DNA of 64,000 nucleotides from Mycobacterium yunnanensis (GCF_025823185.1 NZ_JACKVK010000005.1:124001-188000); one strand, 5' to 3'; counted from the first letter of the stretch, positions 1 to 8,326 are shown. The notes: generated by a model not told the origin, from the letters alone. Numbers and translations are program-made.

Positions 1-667
1 CGGCCACCATGTCACCGGCGGCGAGCTCGGACATCGCCGTGACGATCAACGCGCCGGGGAGCAGGACGGCCAACGGTGGCAGCAGGGTCCGCAGTGGACC
101 GTCGAGGAGGCCCGCGTTGGACGCGGCGAACACACCGCACGCCAATGTGAACGCCGCCAGCGTCGGCAGCAGCGTGGCGACCAGTCCGAAACGCTGGCCC
201 AGCCGGAACAGCACCACGACGACGACTGCTCCCGCGGCGGCGAAGGCGACGTTCGGCCCGCCGGGCTGGAGGATCAGGGCGATGCCCGTGGCGATCGCGA
301 TCCAGCCGAGGTTGGCCATCCACGGCGGGTATCGGGGTGGGCGGGCGCGCAACGCGCGCAGCTCGTCGGTGGCCTCGGAGACCGACAGCGTCGACTGCGA
401 CAACCGATGCCGGATCGACCGCACCTCGGCGGCCTGGTCGAGACGCAGTCCGCCCTGGACCGACTCGAAGGTGGCGGGAAGACCGCTGGCCAGATTCACG
501 AAGACCCCGGTCGGTGACGCCGCGATCTGCACGTGGGGGAAGCCCAGGGCGGTGCTCACCTCGGCGAGCTCGTCCTCCACGTCGCTGACGGGCTGTCCGG
601 TCGCCACCATCGCGGCACCCAGGTAGGCCAGCAGGGCACGCACGGCGTCGTGGTCGTCGTCGGACAC
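1..667 (-). CDS. ThrE-type threonine/serine exporter, C-terminus outside window
   Basis: From a GTG at 667-665 the frame stays open leftwards to the window edge (about 222 codons), so the C-terminus is missing. The first ~110 residues form a soluble domain (YLGAAMVATGQPVSDVE, then FPHVQIAASPTGVFVNL). A basic, proline-rich stretch and several hydrophobic helices follow, starting at WMANLGWIAIATGIALIL. This soluble-domain-then-membrane layout is that of the ThrE/DUF1212 exporters of actinobacteria, which expel threonine and serine. The gene starts 31 nt after the stop of the exported hydrolase on the same strand and could be cotranscribed with it. The substrate is inferred from the family only. 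Confidence 0.8.
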   Translation of the reverse strand, partial: MSDDDHDAVRALLAYLGAAMVATGQPVSDVEDELAEVSTALGFPHVQIAASPTGVFVNLASGLPATFESVQGGLRLDQAAEVRSIRHRLSQSTLSVSEATDELRALRARPPRYPPWMANLGWIAIATGIALILQPGGPNVAFAAAGAVVVVVLFRLGQRFGLVATLLPTLAAFTLACGVFAASNAGLLDGPLRTLLPPLAVLLPGALIVTAMSELAAGDMVA

Positions 668-698
668 GGAGTCACTCTGCCAGGTCGGGAACCCCGCG

Positions 699-3161
699 CT
701 ACGCCACCACGGATGCCGGCGCCGCGCCGACGGCCACCGCGTCGGTGATGGTCGGCAGCGACACCTGCAGGCCGGAGACGGTCAGCGCGCCGAAGGCACC
801 GAAGTTCTCGTAATTGGCGGTCGAGGCGACCAGTTGCAGTGTGAGCGTCTGACCCGGCTTCAGCGTCTGCGCCACCTGCTCCATCGAGATGCTCAGGGTG
901 TGCGTCTGGCCGTCGAGCGTGACGGGAATGGGCGTCGCCTGATTGCCCAGCACGTTGCCGGTCGAGTCGTCGACGAGCTGAGCGAAGACGTGGCGACTGG
1001 TCCCGGTACCCGAGTAGGTCAGCGTCAGTGTGGGCGCACCCACCACGTACGTCGTCGTGGCGACCGTCGGAATGTGCACGTTGACGGCGTTCAGCGCGGC
1101 GGTCGCGCCGATCGGCAGGACGCCGAACAATGGCCCGGACCCGAAGAGCAGGGGGACGAGCGGCAGTACGCCGGATTGGCCGCTGGAGGCGACGATCGGC
1201 GCACCGGCAGCCGACGGATACGTGTTCGAGGTGTAGTACTGCCCGTGTTGGTCGACCCATTCGAACGCCGGCCCGGTCGAGACGTTCTGGCCCTTGACGT
1301 AACGCGCCAACCAGTTCAGCGTCGCGTCGGTGACGACCTGCCCGTCGGTGGGATCGAAGAGGTTGTTCGTGCAGAGTCCGTGACCGCCGCAGAAGTAGAG
1401 CACCTTGACGGGGACGTTCGGGGCCAAGGCGGCCACGTTGTCCTGCGCCTCCTGCAGGGGGAACAGGGTGTCGACGGTGCCCTGGATGATGAGAGCCGGG
1501 GCGGTGACGCTGCCGAGAAGGGCGGCGGGTCCGCGGTCTGCGAGGAGCGCCTGCTGTTCCTCGGTGATCGACCCGGTCAACAAGCCCCTGATGGCCGCGG
1601 GATAGATCTCGGGGTTGGGGCGGGCGCCGGTGAGCAGGAGGGCGGCGGTCAGCAGACTGCCCCAACCGCTCTTGAAGGCGTCGCTCTTGTACAACGACGT
1701 GTTGAGGGTGTTCCAGGAGATGCTGGGCACGATGGCGTCGACCCGATGATCGGTGGCCGCGGTGGTCCACTGGATGCCGCCGCCGTAGGACGCACCGACC
1801 ATGCCGATCCGGGGATCACCGGGTGAATCGAGTTGTGCCTCAGGCTGAGTCGCCAGCCAACTGATGATCGCCGAGACGTCCTTTGCCTCGTAGTCCGCGG
1901 AGTCCAACTCGAGCTGGCCGCCCGAGCGATACTCGCCGCGTGGGTCCCAGGTGACCACGTTGTACCCGGCGTGGCGCAGCGTGCCGACCCCGACCGCGCC
2001 TAGCGCATCGGTCAGGATCCCGTCCAGCGGGGTGACCTCGAGGCTCGTCGAGCCGGGCATCCCCAGTCCGGGTCCCTCCAGGATGGTGGGCGCGACGCCC
2101 TTGGCCGGCAATCCGGCCGCCGGCATGAAGTGGACGTAGATCTGCGTGCCGTCGAAGGACGTGATCATCACGTCGCGCGGCACCGGAGCGCCGGGCGCTC
2201 CGAACTGCACCGGGTAGCCGATGAACGGATGGATGATGTCGCCCACGATCGGAATCATGTGGATGGCGGCGACGATCGGCGTCACGAACACCGGTCCGAT
2301 GACCGGAATCTGCTGCAACCACGCCAGCGGCGGTGTCTGGATGACGGCCACCGGTGGGGTCGTGTCGACGAGGGCCGGGGTTGCAGCGGCGAGGGCGCTC
2401 GGGGCGGCGAGGGTCGACGCGGTCACGGCACTGGTCTTGGTGACGGCAGGAACCAACGTCTCCTTGCGTGCCGCTGCCGCCACCGCCCACGAAATCGGTG
2501 AGTCAGGAACTTTTGCCGGCGAGCCTCCGGTCTGCGAGTCCGCCGTGCCCGCATCTCCGGCGACTGCCGTGACCGCGCCGTGGGTCGCGGCGGGGCTCGC
2601 GGTGGGGGTGGCCGGCGGGGTCTCGGCGATGGTGCCAGTGGCCGAGCCGGTGCTTGGGGCTGACGTCGACCCGGTTTCGGGCGGTTGCTCCTTCGTCGTC
2701 GGCTTCTCATCCGAGGTGGCCGTCGACGTCGTGCTTGCCTCGCGGTCCTTCGTGGGCTCGTGGTCTTTCGCGGGCTCGTCGTCCTTCGCGGGCTCGCTCT
2801 TCTTGGTCGGCTTCGCAGCGTTCGCGGGATCGGCCGTGGACTTCGTCGGCGTCGAGTGCGAGCCGCGGTTGGACTTGGTGATCGTCACCGTGACCACGGG
2901 CTTGGAGGTCTCGGTCTCGATCTTGGTCGGCGCGCCGGCGTCGTGCGTCGCCGAACCGGTCGTCTGGCCCGGGGAGGAGTCCGTCGGCGACGACGTGCCG
3001 GATTCCGAGGACGACGATGATGCCGACGATGACGACTCCGTCGGACCGCCCTGCCCGGTCGAATCGGCCGAGGCGACGCCACACCCCAACCCGACGGCCA
3101 CACCGATTCCGAGGGCTGCGGCCAAGCCGCCGATCCGACCTACGTGCGCTGATGCCCCCAT
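699..3161 (-). CDS. Exported alpha/beta hydrolase, CocE/NonD-S15 type, with Ser/Thr-rich linker
   Basis: An 820-residue protein from ATG 3161. I prefer this start because it puts a classical signal peptide (HVGRIGGLAAALGIGVAVG, then GVASADS) at the N-terminus; the frame stays open further upstream. Residues ~35-250 are low complexity, rich in Ser, Thr, Pro and Lys, with three EP(A/T)KD(D/H/R) hexapeptides. A hydrophobic patch (TPIVAAIHMIPIVGDIIHPF) precedes the hydrolase core. The core carries the nucleophile elbow GASYGGG (Ser ~458), an acidic residue in IIQGTVDTLFP and a His in FCGGHGLC. The C-terminal ~170 residues look like the beta-rich domain of Xaa-Pro dipeptidyl-peptidase/CocE enzymes. 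It probably hydrolyses an ester or peptide outside the membrane; the substrate is unknown. Confidence 0.85.
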   Translation of the reverse strand: MGASAHVGRIGGLAAALGIGVAVGLGCGVASADSTGQGGPTESSSSASSSSSESGTSSPTDSSPGQTTGSATHDAGAPTKIETETSKPVVTVTITKSNRGSHSTPTKSTADPANAAKPTKKSEPAKDDEPAKDHEPTKDREASTTSTATSDEKPTTKEQPPETGSTSAPSTGSATGTIAETPPATPTASPAATHGAVTAVAGDAGTADSQTGGSPAKVPDSPISWAVAAAARKETLVPAVTKTSAVTASTLAAPSALAAATPALVDTTPPVAVIQTPPLAWLQQIPVIGPVFVTPIVAAIHMIPIVGDIIHPFIGYPVQFGAPGAPVPRDVMITSFDGTQIYVHFMPAAGLPAKGVAPTILEGPGLGMPGSTSLEVTPLDGILTDALGAVGVGTLRHAGYNVVTWDPRGEYRSGGQLELDSADYEAKDVSAIISWLATQPEAQLDSPGDPRIGMVGASYGGGIQWTTAATDHRVDAIVPSISWNTLNTSLYKSDAFKSGWGSLLTAALLLTGARPNPEIYPAAIRGLLTGSITEEQQALLADRGPAALLGSVTAPALIIQGTVDTLFPLQEAQDNVAALAPNVPVKVLYFCGGHGLCTNNLFDPTDGQVVTDATLNWLARYVKGQNVSTGPAFEWVDQHGQYYTSNTYPSAAGAPIVASSGQSGVLPLVPLLFGSGPLFGVLPIGATAALNAVNVHIPTVATTTYVVGAPTLTLTYSGTGTSRHVFAQLVDDSTGNVLGNQATPIPVTLDGQTHTLSISMEQVAQTLKPGQTLTLQLVASTANYENFGAFGALTVSGLQVSLPTITDAVAVGAAPASVVA
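2742..2795 (-). repeat. Three tandem EP(A/T)KDx hexapeptide repeats in exported hydrolase
   Basis: On the minus strand the codons read EPAKDD, EPAKDH, EPTKDR in a row, inside the charged part of the disordered linker. This is a clean 18-nt period repeat within coding DNA. It probably lets the linker change length by slippage without breaking the frame. Confidence 0.85.
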
Positions 3162-3344
3162 GTGCCGACTGACCCCGATCGTGTGTCGCTGACGAGACGT
3201 ACGTACCGCCCGGCACGCTAGCCGTCTCGGATGGTTCACGACGCCAGTTCGGCGAATAAAACCGGAGGCCACGAATTGCCCTCTTGGTCAATATGTTTCA
3301 GCATCTCGTCGTCGCAGCCCGTCGCCATGCCCGCCGCAAGACAC

Positions 3345-3373
3345 TTGACAGACCATCGAGAAAAATCAACACT
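3345..3373 (+). promoter_or_regulatory. Possible promoter for the SDR gene
   Basis: A perfect -35 hexamer TTGACA (3345-3350) is followed after 17 nt by AACACT (3368-3373), a weak -10. TGTCAA (3375-3380) repeats the -35 in inverted orientation and could be part of an operator for the TetR downstream. The -10 is poor, so confidence is low. Confidence 0.35.
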
Positions 3374-3416
3374 GTGTCAACTAACGCACGTCGACGACAA
3401 TCTCGAGGAGGCAACC

Positions 3417-4268
3417 GTGACGACGTTCTTCATCACCGGAGTGAGCAGCGGCCTGGGCCAAGCGATCGCCGCGGGCGCACTCGAGGCCGGGCACCGTGTC
3501 GTGGGCACGGTGCGCAGGCCCGAGGACGCGGCGGCGTTCGAGGCCACTGCGCCGGATCGAGCCCACGCCCGACTGCTCGACGTCACCGACGACGCCGCCG
3601 TCACCCGTATCGTCGCCGACGTCGAGTCGACCGTGGGGCCGATCGAGGTGGTGATCGCGAACGCGGGCTACGGCGTGGAAGGCATCTTCGAGGAGACGCC
3701 CCTGTCCGATCTGAAGGCGCAGTTCGCGACCAACGTGTTCGGCGTCGCGGCCACCTTGCAGGCGGTACTCCCCTACATGCGGAAGCGACGCGCCGGGCAT
3801 CTGATGGCGGTCACCTCGATGGCGGGTCTGATGGCGGTTCCCGGGATGTCTGCCTACTGCGCAAGCAAATTCGCGGTGGAGGGCATGCTGGAGAGCCTCC
3901 GGCACGAGGTCGCGCCGTTCGGCATCCACGTCACCGCCGTCGAGCCCGGATCATTCCGCACCGAATGGGCCGGCCGTTCGATGACCCGGGCCGAGCGCAC
4001 CATCGCCGACTACGACGAGCTATTCGATCCCATTCGGGCCCGACGAGTCGCGGCCAGTGGCAATCAGCTGGGCAACCCGGCACGGGCGGCCGACGCGATC
4101 CTCGCCATCCTGCAGGAGAGCGAACCTCCAGCTCATCTGGTGTTGGGTTCGGACGCCCTGCGGCTGATCGGCGCCGCACGCGCCGCGGTCGACCGTGATA
4201 TCCAGCAGTGGGAAACACTTTCTCGGAGCACCGATTTCGCTGACGGCGCGCAACTGGCCGCGACCTGA
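3417..4268 (+). CDS. Short-chain dehydrogenase/reductase (SDR)
   Basis: A 283-residue protein. The start is GTG 3417, with GAGGAGG just upstream (3406-3412), giving VTTFFITGVSSGLGQAIA. The cofactor loop is TGVSSGLG, the structural motif is NAG at 82-84, and the catalytic residues are Ser134, Tyr147 and Lys151 (YCASK). Length and layout fit classical SDRs acting on alcohols or ketones with NAD(P)H. The next gene, 24 nt downstream on the same strand, is a TetR regulator that probably controls it. The substrate cannot be told from sequence. The frame is open further upstream but lacks a comparable ribosome site. Confidence 0.88.
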   Translation: MTTFFITGVSSGLGQAIAAGALEAGHRVVGTVRRPEDAAAFEATAPDRAHARLLDVTDDAAVTRIVADVESTVGPIEVVIANAGYGVEGIFEETPLSDLKAQFATNVFGVAATLQAVLPYMRKRRAGHLMAVTSMAGLMAVPGMSAYCASKFAVEGMLESLRHEVAPFGIHVTAVEPGSFRTEWAGRSMTRAERTIADYDELFDPIRARRVAASGNQLGNPARAADAILAILQESEPPAHLVLGSDALRLIGAARAAVDRDIQQWETLSRSTDFADGAQLAAT

Positions 4269-4292
4269 CGAGACTTCGATAAGGTGCTGACG

Positions 4293-4904
4293 ATGACGAA
4301 GTCCTGGCCGTCGCGCCGCACCGCGACCCCGCGCAAGGGCGATCTTCGCGAGGAGCAGATCCTCGACAGCGCCGAGGCCCTGCTGGCGACGAAGGGGTAC
4401 ACGGGCATGACCGTGGCCGACATCGCCGAGTCGGCCGGCGTCACCCGCGGCGCACTGTACTTCTACTTCGCCTCCAAGCAGGACGTGACGACCGCCCTGG
4501 TGGCGCGCACCACCCAAGCGCTACAGGAGAAGTCGGGGGCGGCGCTGTCGAACACCGCACCGGTCGACGAGGTCATCGCCACCGCGCTGGAGCGTACGGC
4601 GCAGTTGTGGCGCCAGCACGGTCCGGTGATGCGCGTCGCCGTCGACCTGGGATCCAGCGTCCCCGAGATCGACCGACTGTGGACCGACACCGCCAACGTC
4701 TTCGTCGAGGCCATCACCGACGTCCTCCGCCGCGGCGGCGTGCCGACCGGTGACGGCCCCGGTGACGCGCCGGCACTGGGTCGCGCGCTGTGCTGGATGA
4801 TCGAGCGCAGCTTCTACCAGGCGTCGAAGATCTCGGTGGCCGACCTCGACGCCGCACGGCAGACTTGCCAAGAGGTCTGGCTGCGTCTCGTCCAGGCCTC
4901 CTGA
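4293..4904 (+). CDS. TetR/AcrR-family regulator, EthR-like
   Basis: A 203-residue repressor. The N-terminal helix-turn-helix reads ILDSAEALLATKGYTGMT, then ADIAESAGVTRGALYFYF. The GALYFYFASKQD recognition end and the C-terminal all-helical domain resemble EthR-type TetR proteins. ATG 4293 sits 8 nt after AAGG; a GTG at 4284 is an in-frame alternative. It lies in tandem behind the SDR gene and ahead of the DJ-1-family gene, so it is a likely local repressor. The ligand is unknown. Confidence 0.87.
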   Translation: MTKSWPSRRTATPRKGDLREEQILDSAEALLATKGYTGMTVADIAESAGVTRGALYFYFASKQDVTTALVARTTQALQEKSGAALSNTAPVDEVIATALERTAQLWRQHGPVMRVAVDLGSSVPEIDRLWTDTANVFVEAITDVLRRGGVPTGDGPGDAPALGRALCWMIERSFYQASKISVADLDAARQTCQEVWLRLVQAS

Positions 4905-4938
4905 CCGCATCGCCGCGTCGAAGGGATGGAGTTTCTCC

Positions 4939-5571
4939 GTGCAGATCGCCATCGTGCTCTACCCCGGATTCACCGCGCTCGACGTCGTCGGTCCCTACGA
5001 AGTGCTCGGCAGGCTCCCTGGCGCCGAGATCGTGTTCGTCGCCGAGGAACCCGGCCTCATCTGTAATGACCTGGGCAGTCTGTCGATCGACGCCGTGGCG
5101 GGCCTCGATGCGGTCACCCGGCCCGACGTCGTCGTCATCGGTGGTGGCCCCGGCCAGATAGACCAGATGGCCGACGGACCCCTTCACGCGTGGCTTCGGG
5201 CGGTCGACGAGCACACGGCGTGGACGATGTCGGTCTGCACCGGCTCGCTGATCCTCGGCGCGGCAGGGCTTCTGCGGGGCCGTCGCGCCACCACCCACTG
5301 GGGCGCGGTGAATCAACTGCCGCAGTTCGGCGCCACGCCAACCGAGGATCGCGTCGTCGTCGACGGCAAGTACCTCATCGGCGCCGGCGTCTCGGCGGGT
5401 ATCGACGCCGCACTCGTGTTGGCCGGCCGCATCGCCGGTGACCAGACGACTCAGGCCGTTCAATTGATCATCGAGTACGACCCTCGACCGCCCTATTCGG
5501 CCGGTTCCACCGGGACCGCGTCGGAGTCGGTGCTTCGCGCCGCCAAGGGCATGCTCACGCCTCGCCACTGA
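4939..5571 (+). CDS. DJ-1/PfpI-family protein, isonitrile hydratase-like
   Basis: A 210-residue single-domain protein of the glutamine-amidotransferase-like fold. The nucleophile elbow is SVCTGSLILGAAGLL with Cys100, and an early Asp15 lies in ALDVVGPYEV. The pairing of Asp near residue 17, Cys near residue 101 and the block ATTHW is what isonitrile hydratases (InhA of Pseudomonas) show; these convert R-NC to N-formamides. It has no AraC DNA-binding tail, so it is an enzyme rather than a regulator. It follows the TetR gene by 34 nt and may share its transcript. The activity is inferred. Confidence 0.8.
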   Translation: MQIAIVLYPGFTALDVVGPYEVLGRLPGAEIVFVAEEPGLICNDLGSLSIDAVAGLDAVTRPDVVVIGGGPGQIDQMADGPLHAWLRAVDEHTAWTMSVCTGSLILGAAGLLRGRRATTHWGAVNQLPQFGATPTEDRVVVDGKYLIGAGVSAGIDAALVLAGRIAGDQTTQAVQLIIEYDPRPPYSAGSTGTASESVLRAAKGMLTPRH

Positions 5572-5573
5572 CG

Positions 5574-5957
5574 TCAGGCGAGGAGCAGCAGCGCCGCCGT
5601 GACGAGCATGACGGCGGCGGTGCCTACGTGGACGCCGTAGGCGATCGCCTTGGCGCCGCCGCTGCGGAGCACGATGACGGCATCGGCAATCGGAATGACG
5701 ATCGCCGCCAACATGATCCACCCGGCCAGATGAGTGGCACCGTTGACCAGGAGGATGGCGACGAAAAGACCGGTGGCGATGTCGCGCACGCCCTTGACGC
5801 TTAGGTAGGCCCGCACCGATTCGTCGGCGACGTCCGGTGACACCCCGTACCCGGCGGCGGCCACGCGGGGCGCGACGAGGAAACGCAGTCCGATGGCGAT
5901 GATCGCGGCCGCAAGGGCTCCGGCCAGGACGTAGGCGATGGTGGTGGTGATGGACAT
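5574..5957 (-). CDS. Small DUF4267-type membrane protein
   Basis: A 127-residue protein from ATG 5957, with AAGGAG upstream at the right spacing. It has four predicted membrane helices: residues ~5-28, ~55-72, ~75-95 and ~105-127. The block YLSVKGVRDIATGLFVA between helices 1 and 2 is typical of the DUF4267 family, whose role is unknown. It is divergent from a TetR gene across a 106-nt spacer with two copies of the same palindrome, so that TetR almost surely controls it. It is convergent with, and 2 nt from, the DJ-1 gene. Confidence 0.8.
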   Translation of the reverse strand: MSITTTIAYVLAGALAAAIIAIGLRFLVAPRVAAAGYGVSPDVADESVRAYLSVKGVRDIATGLFVAILLVNGATHLAGWIMLAAIVIPIADAVIVLRSGGAKAIAYGVHVGTAAVMLVTAALLLLA

Positions 5958-5988
5958 CAGAGGGACTCCTTCGACACAGACTCTTGAC

Positions 5989-6036
5989 GTTAGCGACGCT
6001 AACCCCGCGTCGGGAGTGCTGTCAATAGCGCCGCTA
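5989..6036. promoter_or_regulatory. Paired TetR operators TAGCG-N-CGCTA
   Basis: The spacer between the divergent DUF4267 and TetR genes holds GTTAGCGACGCTAAC (5989-6003, a perfect 7+1+7 palindrome) and TAGCGCCGCTA (6026-6036, 5+1+5). Both share the core TAGCG-N-CGCTA, with centres 35 nt apart. GATAAC at 6051-6056 would serve as a -10 for a leaderless tetR transcript starting at its ATG. Two matching odd-centred palindromes between divergent genes are the usual sign of TetR autoregulation. Confidence 0.75.
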
Positions 6037-6063
6037 GCGGATCTAGCTGTGATAACCTCGGGC

Positions 6064-6639
6064 ATGCCCAGCGACGACCGACGGGAACGTGAACGCGCCG
6101 CGCGCCGGCAGTTGATCGTCACCACGGCCCGAGCGTTGGCTGAGGCAGAGGGCTGGGACGCCGTCACCACGCGGCGCCTGTCCACGGAGATCGAGTACAG
6201 CCAACCCGTGCTCTACAAGCACTTCAGCGGCATGGAGCAGATCGCCGCCGCCGTCGCGCTCGACGGCTTTGGGGAACTCGCCGACAGCCTGCGCGCGGCC
6301 AATTCCGCGAGCGGACCGGCCGCCGATGCCCTGCGCCGAGTCGCCCGTGCCTATCTGGACTTCGCGGGCGAGCACCCCGCGGTCTACGACGCGATGTTCT
6401 TGCGAGCGACCGCCCTCGGATTCGCCGCCGACGACGCCGCGCCCCAGTTGGAGGCCGCGTTCGCCGCGCTGAGCGAGGCCGTCCAGGCCGCCACGGGCGG
6501 CCCGGACGTCGACTCGTTGACCGAGGTGTTCTGGGCTGCACTGCACGGCCTGGTGATCCTGACCCGCACGAACCGGCTCCGTGCCGGCCACGACGCGGCG
6601 CGCCTGGACGTGCTCGTTGAGCATTTCACCCGCGACTGA
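6064..6639 (+). CDS. TetR-family regulator of the divergent DUF4267 gene
   Basis: A 191-residue protein from ATG 6064. The helix-turn-helix reads LIVTTARALAEAEGWDAVT, then LSTEIEYSQPVLYKHF. The C-terminal part is helical, with FAALSEAV and the block VFWAALHGLVILTR near the end, as in TetR proteins with the WHG-type domain. The start codon lies about 8 nt after a -10-like GATAAC, so the mRNA is probably leaderless. The divergent partner and the paired operators point to local and self repression. The ligand is unknown. Confidence 0.88.
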   Translation: MPSDDRRERERAARRQLIVTTARALAEAEGWDAVTTRRLSTEIEYSQPVLYKHFSGMEQIAAAVALDGFGELADSLRAANSASGPAADALRRVARAYLDFAGEHPAVYDAMFLRATALGFAADDAAPQLEAAFAALSEAVQAATGGPDVDSLTEVFWAALHGLVILTRTNRLRAGHDAARLDVLVEHFTRD

Positions 6640-6713
6640 TCGGCGCCGAACGCCCGGTCGACACCTCCGACACGACCAACCGTTCGTTTCACGATCAACA
6701 TCAGTCACATTGG

Positions 6714-6726
6714 TAACATCGCCGCA
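6714..6726 (+). promoter_or_regulatory. Leaderless promoter of the DUF1906 gene
   Basis: TAACAT (6714-6719) is a plausible -10 placed 7 nt before the ATG at 6726, with no Shine-Dalgarno sequence between. Transcription would start at or next to the initiation codon, as is common in mycobacteria. No clear -35 is visible. Confidence 0.45.
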
Positions 6727-7532
6727 TGCTGGACTCGCCGGGCCCCACCGGTCCTCGGCGACCTCACGGGGTCTCGCGCCGGGATGCACTCCGTTACGCC
6801 ACGGCGGCATCCGCCCTGGCTGGTCTCGGCGCTGCGGCGGGCGCACTCTCGCCCGCCGCGTCGGCGGCCGCGCCCACGCTCATCGACTACGCCATGCGTC
6901 AGATCCCGGCCCAGGACATTCGCGCCGCCGGGCACGCCGGAGTCATCAACTACGTCTCCACCTCGCGACCAGGATCCAGCTTCGGCGCCAAGCCGATCAC
7001 GCTGCCCTACGCCAAGTCGTTGAACGCGGCCGGGCTCGTGATCGTCAGCAACTACCAGTACGGCAAGCCGGGCGGCACGGCACCGTCGGACTTCACGCGC
7101 GGCTACGCCGGCGGGGTTCAGGACGCACGGGTGGCCTGGCAACTGCACACCGCGGCGGGCGGCGGCCAGAGCGCGCCGATCTTCTTCAGCGTCGACGACG
7201 ATATCGACCGTGAGACGTGGAACACGGTGGCGCTGCAGTGGTTTCGCGGCATCAACTCGGTGATCGGCGTGCAACGCACCGGCATCTACGGTGGCGTCAA
7301 CCCGTGCCAGTGGGCGGCCGCCGACCGCGTCATCGGCAATTCGTCCTCACCCGGGCACGTCTGGGCGTGGCAGACCAGGTCATGGTCCCGCGGACAGATC
7401 TATCCCGCCGCAGTCCTCTACCAGCGCATCGTGAGCACCGCGTCCAATCCTGGCCCCGTGGTGGGCGGGCTCGAGGTCGACGTCAACGACGTCATGGCCT
7501 CGGACGTCGGCCAGTGGAACATCCACCCGTGA
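6726..7532 (+). CDS. Tat-exported DUF1906 (glycoside-hydrolase-like) protein
   Basis: A 268-residue protein. Its N-terminus is a twin-arginine signal (VSRRDALRYATAASALAGLG, ending ASAAAP). The mature domain starts TLIDYAMRQIPAQDIRAAG and contains INYVSTSRPG, FFSVDDDID and the acidic end GGLEVDVNDV, as in the Rv2525c-like DUF1906 family. These proteins adopt a glycoside-hydrolase-type barrel and act at the mycobacterial envelope; no substrate has been firmly assigned. The conserved acidic residues in SVDDDID are candidate catalytic groups. The gene appears monocistronic and leaderless. Confidence 0.87.
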   Translation: MLDSPGPTGPRRPHGVSRRDALRYATAASALAGLGAAAGALSPAASAAAPTLIDYAMRQIPAQDIRAAGHAGVINYVSTSRPGSSFGAKPITLPYAKSLNAAGLVIVSNYQYGKPGGTAPSDFTRGYAGGVQDARVAWQLHTAAGGGQSAPIFFSVDDDIDRETWNTVALQWFRGINSVIGVQRTGIYGGVNPCQWAAADRVIGNSSSPGHVWAWQTRSWSRGQIYPAAVLYQRIVSTASNPGPVVGGLEVDVNDVMASDVGQWNIHP

Positions 7533-7558
7533 GGTCCTGACCGACACCTTGCCTCACG
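7528..7558. terminator. Possible terminator hairpin after DUF1906 gene
   Basis: CGTGAGG (7528-7534) pairs with CCTCACG (7552-7558) around a 17-nt loop that itself contains GGTC/GACC. It overlaps the stop codon and has no T tract, so this is a weak call. Confidence 0.35.
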
Positions 7559-7577
7559 TCGCGGTCCGCACCCGGCT

Positions 7578-7592
7578 TATAGACTTCGCCGA
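7578..7592 (+). promoter_or_regulatory. Leaderless promoter of the XRE-cupin regulator
   Basis: TATAGA (7578-7583) is a good -10 ending 8 nt before the ATG at 7592, with no ribosome binding site between them. This fits a leaderless transcript beginning at the start codon. Confidence 0.5.
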
Positions 7593-8257
7593 TGACGAGC
7601 ACTGATTCCGTCGACGAGCACCGCGACACCGGGGATCCCGCCCCGGTCGCGCGTGAGGTCCCGCGCGACACTCCGACGGGCGTGGATCTCGAGAAGGTCA
7701 TCGCCAAACGTGTTCGTGCACTTCGTCGTTCGACTGGTTTGTCCGTCGGCGACATGGCGGCCAAGGTGGGCATCTCGAAGGCCATGCTGTCCAAGATCGA
7801 GAATGCCCAGACGTCGTGCAGCCTCAACACACTGGCGCGATTGGCCTCGGGCCTCGACGTTCCCGTGACGTCCTTGTTCCGTGGCGCCGACACCGAACGC
7901 GAAGCAGTGTTCGTGGAATCGGGGCACGGTGCGGTCATCGTGGGGCGCGGGACGCGCATCGGTCATCACTACGAGCTGCTGGGCGCGCTTCGGGGACAGC
8001 ACAAACGGCTCGAACCAGTGCTGGTGACCCTCACCGACGCGAGCGAGGTCTTCCCCCTCTTTCAGCATGCCGGAACCGAGATGCTCTACATGCTCGAGGG
8101 CGTGATGGTCTACGGCCACGGGGAGTCGGAGTACACGCTCCGGCCTGGCGATTCCCTCCTGCTCGACGGCGAGGGCTTGCACGGCCCACACGAATTGGTC
8201 CGTCTGCCCATCAGATTCCTGGCCATCACCGCGTACCCCGACGAATCGGAGTTCTGA
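7592..8257 (+). CDS. XRE-type regulator with C-terminal cupin sensor
   Basis: A 221-residue protein. Residues ~34-95 are a Cro/C1 helix-turn-helix (VRALRRSTGLSVGDMAAK, then GISKAMLSKIENAQTSCSL). Residues ~145-215 form a cupin barrel (MLEGVMVYGHGE, then RPGDSLLLDGEGLHGP). This HTH-plus-cupin build is common in regulators of amine and amino-acid catabolism (PuuR type), where the cupin binds the inducer. It stands directly ahead of the FAD oxidase/glutamine synthetase/Glx operon on the same strand, with ACGAC/GTCGT inverted repeats between, so it is the obvious regulator of that operon. Confidence 0.88.
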   Translation: MTSTDSVDEHRDTGDPAPVAREVPRDTPTGVDLEKVIAKRVRALRRSTGLSVGDMAAKVGISKAMLSKIENAQTSCSLNTLARLASGLDVPVTSLFRGADTEREAVFVESGHGAVIVGRGTRIGHHYELLGALRGQHKRLEPVLVTLTDASEVFPLFQHAGTEMLYMLEGVMVYGHGESEYTLRPGDSLLLDGEGLHGPHELVRLPIRFLAITAYPDESEF

Positions 8258-8300
8258 CCGACCGCAGACTCACCCCGGCGGACTGGTCTAACGCCCAGAA

Positions 8301-8326
8301 ACGACAGAGCGCGTCGTGAAACGACG
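8301..8326. promoter_or_regulatory. ACGAC/GTCGT inverted-repeat cluster before amine operon
   Basis: CGTCGT-GAA-ACGACG (8312-8326) is a perfect 6+3+6 inverted repeat, and a third half-site ACGAC lies at 8301-8305. It sits between the XRE-cupin gene and the operon start. It is either that regulator's operator or a terminator of its gene; the extra half-site favours an operator. Confidence 0.5.

Noticed and set aside
2221-3192. A long open frame on the plus strand opposite the exported hydrolase
   Set aside because: It arises from reverse-strand reading of the Ser/Thr/Pro linker codons; it has no domain, and the minus-strand gene has signal peptide and catalytic motifs.
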